From Pseudomonadota bacterium (GTDB lineage Bacteria; Pseudomonadota; Gammaproteobacteria; JAKAQQ01): a stretch of DNA of 5,088 nt. Below, piece by piece: positions 1-4,514 of the stretch. The stretch is taken from contig JAKARN010000137.1 of NCBI GenBank assembly GCA_021828425.1, forward strand, positions 1-5,088. The letters run 5' to 3'. A program made the position numbers and the translations under genes. The notes below the pieces were generated by a model. The model was given only the letters and a program-made list of their open reading frames with translations, had not been told where the DNA came from and did no database searches. Position 1 is the stretch's first letter. Every line of letters starts with the position of its first letter.

Positions 1-182
1 TCATCCGGCCACAGAAAGCGGGCGAGTGCTTTATCGGCCGGTTAAACGACAGTGCGAACCGGAGGGCGGGTTCCATATAGGTTGCATCGTACACGGCAAC
101 TTTTGCTTGAAGACCAGCGATAAGATGATCGGCCAGACCTGTTGCGGCGTCTCGGCGTCGATCTCGATCGGCGGCAATGCTG
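1..182 (-). pseudogene. Degraded VapC-like PIN toxin fragment
   Basis: Read leftward from about 182, one frame gives ALPPIEIDAETPQQVW followed by PIILSLVFKQKL. The frame then slips by one base near 95-99, and the next frame gives VYDATYMEPALRFAL. A second slip near 36-55 restores DKALARF. The order matches the C-terminal half of PIN-domain toxins, which commonly read LPIEID-ET...LA...L-T-VYDAAYLELALR..LPLATLDKALA; the YDA aspartate is a catalytic-site residue in that family. The first slip looks like loss of one base in a TTG-NCC-GTG-TAC-GAT string. The N-terminal half, with the first active-site Asp, is not seen to the right, and the left side runs to the window edge. The toxin is therefore dead, probably another member of the toxin-antitoxin cluster that follows. 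The family assignment rests on motif memory and was not searched. Confidence 0.6.
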
Positions 183-371
183 GGTGTGGACCTACGCACT
201 GCGCCATGCAACGTGGTAATTCCAGCCGAGTTTGGTCTGACTCCTCTGGCCCTCATCGTGGTCGCCGTGCTGCAAATCAAAAGGAATCGCTGGCACAGCG
301 TGTTGGGTAGATGCCCTTTTATGCAAAATGCTTGCACCCACACAATCCTTGCAATAAAGTAAGGAACAGCA
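183..371. other. Non-coding gap upstream of vapB1
   Basis: No convincing gene lies between the PIN remnant and the antitoxin. Short open frames exist on both strands but show no recognisable domain and no good ribosome site. The right end, from about 320, is AT-rich and contains the presumed control region of the vapBC operon. Confidence 0.5.
322..354 (+). promoter_or_regulatory. TTGCA-repeat operator candidate before vapB1
   Basis: TGCAA at 322-326 and TTGCA at 332-336 form an inverted repeat. A further TTGCA at 349-353 (within the palindrome TTGCAA) lies exactly 17 bases after the second. AbrB-fold antitoxins usually repress their own operon by binding such repeats, so this is a plausible VapB1 operator. 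TTGCAC at 332-337, 17 bases, then TAAAGT at 355-360 also resembles a sigma-70 promoter, but it would start the transcript almost on top of the ribosome site, so the true promoter may be elsewhere. Confidence 0.35.
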
Positions 372-608
372 ATTTTTGTAGTGCAGCAAGATAAGGGTCA
401 AATTACCCTCCCCAAAGACGTACGGTCCCGTCTGGGGGTAGATACGGGGGATCGGGTTGAGTTTGTTGAAGTTAAAAAAGGTGTTTTCCAGATGGTTGCG
501 GCTACCCGGGACGTTAGGTCCCTGAAAGGCATCGTCCCCAAACCGAGGCGGCCCGTGACGATCGATGAGGTGAAACAAGCGATTTCAGAAATGGGAGGGA
601 AGCCGTGA
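372..608 (+). CDS. vapB: AbrB/MazE-fold antitoxin VapB1
   Basis: This is the antitoxin of a VapBC toxin-antitoxin pair: it should neutralise the PIN toxin encoded next and repress the operon. The protein contains the swapped-hairpin AbrB signature DKGQITLPKDVRSRLGV-TGDRVEF near its N-terminus. A C-terminal tail (SLKGIVPKPRRPVTIDEVKQAI) is of the kind that wraps the toxin. The first conventional start is GTG at 381 (75 residues), but an AAGGA ribosome site at 361-365 sits 15 bases from it. The same site is only 6 bases from an in-frame ATT at 372, which adds MFV and restores the beta strand that normally precedes DKGQ; the frame is closed by TAA at 360. I therefore prefer ATT 372, with GTG 381 as the fallback. 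The stop overlaps the vapC1 start (GTGA), so translation is probably coupled. The gene appears intact. Confidence 0.85.
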   Translation: MFVVQQDKGQITLPKDVRSRLGVDTGDRVEFVEVKKGVFQMVAATRDVRSLKGIVPKPRRPVTIDEVKQAISEMGGKP

Positions 609-1024
609 TAGGGCTGGACATGAACGTCGTCATCAGGTACCTCGTGCAAGACGATAAGAAACAGTCCGCGACGGCAACCCGGCTTATCGAGGAATCGCTT
701 TCAGCGGAGACGCCCGGGTACATCATTCACATCACTCTCTGTGAAATCGCGTGGGTGCTTCAGCGTTGTTATAGCGTTGGAAAGTCTCAATTAAGGGAGA
801 TCGTTACGGGATTGCTGACAACCAAACAGTTGCTGGTTGAAAATGTTAAGGTGGTTTGGAAAGCGTTGCGCGCTTTCGACGCGAACAACGCCGATTTTTG
901 CGACTCCTTAGCCAGGCTGTGCGCTTGCCCAAGGAATTCCGGTTTTCGGGCGAGGAGGTGCAGATCAAGCACGTGGGCGAAGGAGTCCTCTTGTTGCCGA
1001 TGCACGTCACCTGTGAGCAGGTGA
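605..1024 (+). pseudogene. vapC: VapC1 PIN toxin, 3' end replaced
   Basis: PIN-domain toxins are metal-dependent ribonucleases that cut tRNA or rRNA. Residues 1-101 follow the family well: MIGLDMNVVIRYLVQDD at the start, E47 in LCEIAWVL, and D97/D100 in ADFCDSL. A GTG start at 605 overlaps the vapB1 stop, and GGGAGGG at 593-599 is a strong ribosome site 5 bases away. After residue 101 (about base 907) the translation turns into low-complexity Cys/Arg/Ser sequence, because the DNA is now vapB2 read in the wrong frame. The expected last strand and its acidic residue (the T-x-D region) are missing, so the product is probably inactive or unstable although the frame stays open to 1024. T6, usual in the LDTN motif, is Met here, which may also reduce activity. 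Neighbours: vapB1 upstream, vapB2 embedded in its 3' part. Confidence 0.75.
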
Positions 1025-1098
1025 TGGCTGTAGTCGGACGCTTCCAGGGATCAATCGAACAGCAACAACCAGACGATCAGTCCAGGCGCTGGCAATGA
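856..1098 (+). CDS. vapB: VapB2 antitoxin lacking its native N-terminus
   Basis: From 910 the frame reads SQAVRLPKEFRFSGEEVQI then KHVGEGVLLLP. This is the core of the VapB family whose proteins normally begin with about a dozen residues ending in a G-x-SQAVRLPKE turn. Those residues and the native start are gone. Upstream of 910 the frame runs through vapC1 DNA in an alternate frame to a TTG at 856, with AAGG at 848-851 close before it; TTG 898 and GTG 919 are other possible starts. The chimeric lead happens to supply RRFLRLL before SQAV. The C-terminal toxin-binding tail (RFQGSIEQQQPDDQSRRWQ) is complete, and its stop overlaps the vapC2 start as ATGA. The protein may therefore still bind VapC2 but lacks the first strand of the DNA-binding fold. 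Homology is strong; whether it is translated is unknown. Confidence 0.65.
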   Translation: MESVARFRREQRRFLRLLSQAVRLPKEFRFSGEEVQIKHVGEGVLLLPMHVTCEQVMAVVGRFQGSIEQQQPDDQSRRWQ

Positions 1099-1505
1099 CC
1101 TGGATGTTCGATACGGACATCATGATTCACCTGATCAACCGGAGACCGGGCTACGAGCGTGTTGCCCGACGCATGTCGGGCCGATCACCAGGCTCGCTTC
1201 GCCTATCCGCGGTCACCGTTGCCGAGCCGAGATTCGGGGCGGCAAACAGTGACTTGAGGCAGGAAAACGAGGCGGTCTTGGAAGAACTTCTCCATTTGTT
1301 CGAACTGGAGGATCTTCCCTGCCGGGCGGCCAAGGACTTTTCCGACATCAAGGTTGCCTTACGATCCAAGGGCAAACCCATCGGACCCGATGATCTGCGG
1401 ATTGCCGCGCATGCGCGCCATGTCCGCGCAACGGTGGTCACCAGCAACGCACGCGAATTTCGCCGCGTGCCGGGCCTTTCTGTGGAGAATTGGCTGAGGC
1501 CGTAG
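1095..1505 (+). CDS. vapC: VapC2 PIN-domain toxin
   Basis: An apparently complete 136-residue PIN ribonuclease of the VapC/FitB type. Motifs in order are D6 in MFDTDIMIHLINRRP, E44 in LSAVTVAEPRFGA, D100 in KPIGPDDLRIAAHA, and the closing TSNAREFRRVPGLSVENWL. These are the acidic residues expected to hold Mg/Mn, and the length is typical. Small departures are FDTD where LDTN is usual and AEP where AEL is usual. The ATG overlaps the vapB2 stop (ATGA) and has no strong ribosome site, so it should depend on translation of vapB2. A second in-frame ATG at 1104 (residue 4) would also preserve D6. Because the partner antitoxin is N-terminally damaged, an intact toxin here implies rescue by the hybrid antitoxin, cross-neutralisation by another VapB, poor expression or subtle inactivation. 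Confidence 0.88.
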   Translation: MTWMFDTDIMIHLINRRPGYERVARRMSGRSPGSLRLSAVTVAEPRFGAANSDLRQENEAVLEELLHLFELEDLPCRAAKDFSDIKVALRSKGKPIGPDDLRIAAHARHVRATVVTSNAREFRRVPGLSVENWLRP

Positions 1506-1912
1506 GCACCGATGCAGGTCGCGGGACACGCGGGATGATCGATCCAGATCGGCCCGCGGCTCGGTGTCCTGGGTTCGCATCGACGATTTGAAGGCTCGAT
1601 TGAAGTCTGGAAATTACCAGATTGCCTGGGGGCAACTCGTGAATCGACGTGAGCACATGGGCGAGCGACGGCATACGACCCGCTGAAGCATGTTGGCTTC
1701 TCTCGTAAAGTCCAGAACCCCTTGATCTGCTTCGGCCTGGGACACCGCGAATGGCGAGGAGGCGGATCTCGTGATTGAAGAAGGCGGAAAACCCCTGCCG
1801 ATCGAGGTCGTGGTGACGTCCACTCGCCTGCCGCGGGGAGGCTTTCCATGGTTTTGCGAGGCCCGGCGCACGCCTGGGATGGGTTATCGGGAGCGGCGCG
1901 TGTCCTGCGGTT
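1506..1912. other. 407-bp gap without a convincing gene
   Basis: No open frame here has a clear start with a ribosome site plus a recognisable domain. Long minus-strand frames overlapping vapC2 or the CDGSH gene look like GC-rich shadows. Two weak plus-strand resemblances are noted. One is RIDDLKARLKSGNYQI at about 1576-1623, in a frame closed by TGA at 1684, which recalls the C-terminal helix region of the anti-sigma factor FlgM. The other is KPLPIEVVVTSTRL at about 1788-1829, which recalls a PAS-domain strand. Neither has a complete gene around it; they may be chance or old debris. Confidence 0.4.
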
Positions 1913-2206
1913 CTAGCGGATGCGACCCGGTCCTTTGGCGGGTGGATGCCCATCCCGTTTCTCCGGTGGTCCGAGCGATCGATGGGTCCCGTCGCAGAAA
2001 GGAGACTGGCCGGTGTGCTTGCACCGGCAGAGGGCGACTGTTTTCTTTTCCCCAACCTCGAAGGACAGGGGGGAGAATTCCGTACCGCGGTGGGAACCAT
2101 CACAGAAGGGCTGGTTCTGGGATAGCCCGCAGCGACACCACCAGTAGGTTCCGGGCTCCAGTTCGAGGACTGCGGGCGTGAGGGCGGCAATGTGAGCATC
2201 GACCAT
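1913..2206 (-). CDS. Dual CDGSH iron-sulfur protein
   Basis: A 97-residue protein with two CDGSH (mitoNEET-type) motifs, each a Cys3-His1 site for a [2Fe-2S] cluster. Site 1 is C24, C26, C35 and H39 (CRCGLSQNQPFCDGSH); site 2 is C60, C62, C71 and H75 (CRCKHTGQSPFCDGTH). All eight ligands are present. Bacterial proteins of this kind are small, soluble and presumed to act in electron transfer, cluster handling or redox sensing; none of these roles is shown by the sequence. The ATG is preceded by AGGGG about 6 bases away, and the frame fits the domain. There is no signal peptide or membrane anchor. The last 18 or so residues (after RSLG) are Pro/Gly/Lys/Arg-rich and continue past the usual end. 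The gene stands alone: vapC2 lies beyond a gap on the other strand, and the secreted-protein gene ends 246 bases upstream. Confidence 0.9.
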   Translation of the reverse strand: MVDAHIAALTPAVLELEPGTYWWCRCGLSQNQPFCDGSHRGTEFSPLSFEVGEKKTVALCRCKHTGQSPFCDGTHRSLGPPEKRDGHPPAKGPGRIR

Positions 2207-2452
2207 GGGATCCCCTGATCAGTTGAAAGCCGGAAAACGGGATGGCCACGTTAGGCTAGCACGTCTTCCGGGGAGAAGGCATTTGGCCAGCCATCGCGAC
2301 CGTGATGGCATCGGCAGGGTAACGAGGGGCACACTGGCTGGAGCGCATCCCCAACGGGCCGTGATTCCCCCCTTCCACCGTTCAGGGCACCGCGTGATGC
2401 CCGGTGCCGATGACCGGGTGATGGAGCGGACGAGCCGGGTTGGGCCGTCCGT
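2207..2452. other. Intergenic region, minus-strand genes on both sides
   Basis: This separates the stop of the secreted-protein gene from the start of the CDGSH gene, both on the minus strand. A plus-strand open frame spans it but is rich in Arg/His/Gly, has no domain and is not believed. It should contain the CDGSH promoter, but no convincing -35/-10 pair was found. Confidence 0.4.
2400..2418 (-). terminator. Weak hairpin after the secreted-protein gene
   Basis: CCCGGT (2400-2405) and ACCGGG (2413-2418) form a perfect 6-bp stem with a 7-base loop, 35 bases beyond the stop of the minus-strand gene. There is no T-run after it, so intrinsic termination is doubtful. Confidence 0.25.
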
Positions 2453-3082
2453 CTAGGGTCTGGATCCGGCGGGCTTGGGTCCGTTCTTGCCGAAATGCAG
2501 GGCTTTCACGAGATGTCCCTTGTGGATGAACCATTCCGAGACGATCCGCCCGTGGTGGGTGACCTCGAGGGTATAACTCGTCCCCGGGGGCGGGAGTTTT
2601 GCAAACAGGCGTCTCAGGTGGTTCGGATTGACTTCCAGGCCATCGGGTTGCTCATTGTCGATTTCGACGGGGATCATCCCCGTGTCGTGGGACAGGAAAA
2701 ATTCCATATTGGTCTCGCACCAGACCCCCTCGTGGGTCAGCACACGCGTGCTGAGGCTCGACGTGAACCGGCAAACCATCCGGTTCTGGTCCTTCATGGC
2801 TGTCTCCCACGGCCGTGACAGTGCCGACCGGAGGAGTTGGAGAGCGATGGGGAGCGGGAGCCGGTTGCCGATGACGGTGATCTTCTGGAGCCGGGTCGAC
2901 CGGCGCCTGCCCGGTGCGGGGGGTCTTTTCGGCAGAGCCTGGGAAGCCGGGATCCGGATGATGAGCGGGGACTTCTGGGCCCGTGCCCAGACGGTGCCAG
3001 ATAGCAGGAGTCCGATTGCAAGAGAGGTGACGAGGATCCGGCGGAAGCCGGATGCCTGATCCAGAACGCACTTCCGGTACAT
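2453..3082 (-). CDS. Secreted protein of unknown function
   Basis: A 209-residue protein with a typical Sec signal peptide: basic n-region (RR at 14-15), hydrophobic core at residues 16-30 (ILVTSLAIGLLLSG) and a likely cut after ARA (residue 35). The mature part is basic and Pro-rich to about residue 65. It is followed by a more ordered section with two cysteines, C104 in RMVCRF and C122 in VWCETN, which could form a disulfide. VCR...L...C-x-T resembles a pattern recalled from small exported proteins of unknown function, but I cannot name the family. The start is ATG 3082 because AAGGAGG lies 7 bases before it and the signal peptide begins there; the open frame continues upstream to 3244 without merit. 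It is divergent from the membrane-protein gene at 3247, with which it may share a control region. The likely location is the periplasm or outside the cell. Confidence 0.75.
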   Translation of the reverse strand: MYRKCVLDQASGFRRILVTSLAIGLLLSGTVWARAQKSPLIIRIPASQALPKRPPAPGRRRSTRLQKITVIGNRLPLPIALQLLRSALSRPWETAMKDQNRMVCRFTSSLSTRVLTHEGVWCETNMEFFLSHDTGMIPVEIDNEQPDGLEVNPNHLRRLFAKLPPPGTSYTLEVTHHGRIVSEWFIHKGHLVKALHFGKNGPKPAGSRP

Positions 3083-3129
3083 CGCACATCCTCCTTCCCT
3101 CGAATTCCGGGGGTGTGTGCCGTACTTGA

Positions 3130-3142
3130 GTGATCCTATCAC
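3130..3142. promoter_or_regulatory. Dyad GTGAT-CCT-ATCAC in divergent promoter region
   Basis: A perfect 5-bp inverted repeat with a 3-base centre lies between two divergent genes, 48 bases upstream of the secreted-protein start. On the minus strand it overlaps TAGGAT, a 4/6 match to a -10 box, so a bound regulator could block that promoter. The dyad is short and could be chance. Confidence 0.3.
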
Positions 3143-3159
3143 GATCGCGGGGAGGTGGT

Positions 3160-3189
3160 TTGACAGGGAGGGGGGCGTGGCCCAAAACT
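3160..3189 (+). promoter_or_regulatory. Possible promoter for the membrane protein
   Basis: A perfect TTGACA at 3160-3165 is followed after 18 bases by AAAACT at 3184-3189, a poor -10 match (3/6). It lies 58 bases upstream of the ATG at 3247 in the correct orientation. The -35 match is good and the -10 is weak, so this is tentative. Confidence 0.3.
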
Positions 3190-3246
3190 GGGTCGGTGGG
3201 GGGACGGACCGCTTCTCAACTCTCCCCGCCTCTTGGAGCAACAACC

Positions 3247-3747
3247 ATGAAAAGACCCGCCCGGCCGTCGCTTTCGGCCATCCTCTCGGGAGGACTCGTG
3301 GCCGGAACCCTCGATATCGGTTCGGCCTCCCTCATCAACTGGATTCGTCCCGCAATCATCCTGAGGGCCGTTGCGAGCGGCCTCCTCGGTCCCGCCTCGT
3401 TCCACGATGGCTTCTTTTCCGCCGTGCTCGGCTTGTTTCTGCAGTGGGTCCTGTCGATCCTCATCGCCGCCCTTTTTGTCGGGGCGGCCCTCCGGATCCG
3501 CGTGCTCCTCCGTCACTGGATCCTGGCCGGTCTTCTCTATGGCGGGGTTGTCTTCGTCGTCATGAACTACATCGTGGTGCCGCTTTCCCGGGCACCCTTC
3601 GGACCGTCCGGGTTCACGACGGCGAAAATCCTGGAGAACCTGGCCGCCATGCTGCTCTTCGGCTGGATCGTGGCTGCTTTCGCCCGGCTGTTTCTGGGGA
3701 GACGGGATGATGGATCCTGCGCAGCCCACCCGGGTTCGGGAGACTGA
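3247..3747 (+). CDS. Four-helix inner-membrane protein, unknown function
   Basis: A 166-residue protein with four predicted membrane helices at about residues 10-30, 58-84, 92-113 and 128-150, a short basic N-terminus and a polar C-tail. It shows features recalled from a widespread uncharacterised bacterial membrane family: GG-VAGTLDIGSA in helix 1, LRAVASGLLGPASFHDG before helix 2, and LLYGGVVFVVMNYIVVPLSRAP in helix 3 with its conserved MNYxVxPLS end. Asp23 within helix 1 and Asn107 in helix 3 are polar residues likely to matter. The ATG at 3247 has GGAG about 8 bases upstream and fits the family start; a longer frame from 3130 adds only unconserved sequence. No substrate or partner is indicated. 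The C-terminal segment after residue 151 (RRDDGSCAAHPGSGD) is hydrophilic. It appears monocistronic, with 180 bases to the next gene. Confidence 0.75.
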   Translation: MKRPARPSLSAILSGGLVAGTLDIGSASLINWIRPAIILRAVASGLLGPASFHDGFFSAVLGLFLQWVLSILIAALFVGAALRIRVLLRHWILAGLLYGGVVFVVMNYIVVPLSRAPFGPSGFTTAKILENLAAMLLFGWIVAAFARLFLGRRDDGSCAAHPGSGD

Positions 3748-3881
3748 GCGAGGGAGGGCTGGCAGGGCGGACTCTCTTTATCCGCAAGGAACACGGTCGG
3801 TGTTGGCGCCAGGGAGGCTTGAGGGGGCTTGGGGAAGTGGACCGCGTCTGGGAGATCCGGGGCTTGCGGTCCATGGGCCCG

Positions 3882-3887
3882 TATAAT
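3882..3887 (+). promoter_or_regulatory. Consensus -10 box before small gene
   Basis: An exact TATAAT lies 40 bases upstream of the ATG at 3928. The hexamer 17 bases upstream (GGGGCT at 3859-3864) is not a -35, so the promoter may rely on an activator. Position and orientation suit the small gene that follows. Confidence 0.45.
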
Positions 3888-3927
3888 GTGGCCGTATGGC
3901 TCAAGGCGAAAACCAAGAGGAGAAATC

Positions 3928-4185
3928 ATGTCAAGTCACGAAGTTCGCATCAAGATCGATCCCGTAGTCGTCATGAAGAAAGACTTTGAAGTTCAGATCA
4001 AGGAAAACAATTCTAAAGTGGGAACCCTCCTGATCAGCAAGGGGAATATCGAATAGTTGCCCAAGGGAAACTCGGTCAATAAAAGACGACTCCCGTGGCG
4101 GGAGTTCGCGGAGGTCATGGATCAGTTCGGAAGACAGACCAGAAGTCGAAAGGGCACCAACGGAAAAGGGAAGCGCGAGACCTGA
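3928..4185 (+). pseudogene. Small conserved protein interrupted by in-frame TAG
   Basis: The frame starts at ATG 3928 behind an excellent AGAGGAG ribosome site and reads MSSHEVRIKIDPVVVMKKDF, then EVQIKENNSKVGTLLISKG and NIE, before TAG at 4054-4056 (42 residues). Past the TAG it continues for 42 more codons, LPKGNSVNKRRLPWREFAEV then MDQFGRQ, to TGA at 4183. The two halves together fit a small uncharacterised bacterial protein family recalled as F-V...G-K-GTL-ISKG-IEW-P......LSW--F-ELM. TAG sits exactly where that family has Trp, one TGG-to-TAG change away. The downstream half is too well matched to be chance, so this is a recent nonsense mutation or, less likely, readthrough. Annotated conventionally it is a 42-residue CDS at 3928-4056. 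The function of the family is unknown to me. The base composition is more AT-rich than the neighbours, as is common for small, highly expressed genes. Confidence 0.7.
4089..4105 (+). other. Perfect 7-bp hairpin downstream of the TAG
   Basis: ACTCCCG (4089-4095), loop TGG, CGGGAGT (4099-4105). It begins 33 bases after the in-frame TAG, inside the codons for LPWREF. No T-run follows, so it is not a classical terminator. It might be a local structure element or simply arise from codon choice. Confidence 0.45.
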
Positions 4186-4257
4186 GGAAGAGACGCGGCA
4201 CGGACTCTGAATCCTTTGGATCTGCCCGGACCCTCCCATGGGCGAAGATCTTTCCGA

Positions 4258-4299
4258 TACCCGGCTTCCGGGGAATACCGGCCCGGTCGGGGACTCCCC
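4258..4299. repeat. 42-bp direct repeat, copy A
   Basis: It begins TACCCGGCTTCCGGGG and ends CCGGTCGGGGACTCCCC. It aligns without gaps to copy B at 4436-4477 with 4 differences (38 of 42 identical). Two dyads are present: CCCGG-CTT-CCGGG and ACCGG-C-CCGGT. The copies are 178 bases apart, start to start. This is typical of a dispersed intergenic palindromic (REP-like) element. Confidence 0.75.
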
Positions 4300-4312
4300 T
4301 CTTGTTTTGATG

Positions 4313-4338
4313 GAACCCCGGATCGCGCGTCCGGGTTC
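4313..4338. other. Bulged 9-bp hairpin between the repeats
   Basis: The left arm GAACCCCGGA (4313-4322, one extra C) pairs with TCCGGGTTC (4330-4338) across the loop TCGCGCG. It lies between the two 42-bp copies, may belong to the same composite element, and has no T-run. Confidence 0.45.
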
Positions 4339-4435
4339 TCGGGCCGATTGCTGGCATGGCGCCTACCTGCCGTCTGCTGGATTCGGTTCCCGCATGGGGA
4401 TTGTGTCCAGGGTTGGCCAAGGTCTGGAGGTCGCC

Positions 4436-4477
4436 TACCCGGCTTCCGGGGGATGCCGGACCGGTCGGGGACTCTCC
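4436..4477. repeat. 42-bp direct repeat, copy B
   Basis: Same orientation as copy A. It begins TACCCGGCTTCCGGGG and ends CCGGTCGGGGACTCTCC. CCCGG-CTT-CCGGG is kept; the second dyad is changed to the shorter palindrome ACCGGT. A weaker match extends a few bases upstream (GCCAAGGTCT against GCGAAGATCT, with different spacing). It lies 38 bases past the transporter stop codon. Confidence 0.75.
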
Positions 4478-4514
4478 ATCCAGGGAGGTGCCCTCCGTGA
4501 TACGCCTGGCCTCC

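Larger units (their letters stand above)
4186..4514. other. Non-coding, repeat-bearing gap between convergent genes
   Basis: This lies between the end of the interrupted small gene (plus) and the stop of the transporter gene (minus). Several open frames cross it on both strands, but they are Arg/Gly/Pro-rich products of GC-rich repeat DNA and lack domains and ribosome sites. The content that can be supported is the pair of 42-bp repeats and hairpins listed separately. One of the hairpins is a 5-bp stem (GGAGG 4484-4488, CCTCC 4492-4496) just beyond the transporter stop. Confidence 0.5.

Noticed and set aside
1614..1871. Minus-strand frames with flagellin-like snippets (AEADQGVLDFTREANMLQ)
   Set aside because: The resemblance is short and needs arbitrary frame jumps; no flagellin ends or start are visible.
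1771..2181. Plus-strand open frame with a PAS-like stretch (KPLPIEVVVTSTRL)
   Set aside because: Most of it is antisense to the well-supported CDGSH gene; the PAS resemblance covers one strand only and lacks the rest of the domain.
1438..2199. Long minus-strand open frame of 253 codons
   Set aside because: It overlaps vapC2 antisense and the CDGSH gene in another frame, is Arg/Pro/Ser-rich, has no domain or ribosome site, and is explained as a GC-rich shadow.
2205..2456. Plus-strand open frame in the intergenic region
   Set aside because: No domain, no ribosome site, composition of random GC-rich DNA.
2628..3059. Plus-strand open frame of 143 codons
   Set aside because: Antisense to the secreted-protein gene, which has a signal peptide and a strong ribosome site.
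4258..4477. CRISPR array
   Set aside because: Only two imperfect repeats, long spacing and internal dyads; no regular spacers or cas genes.
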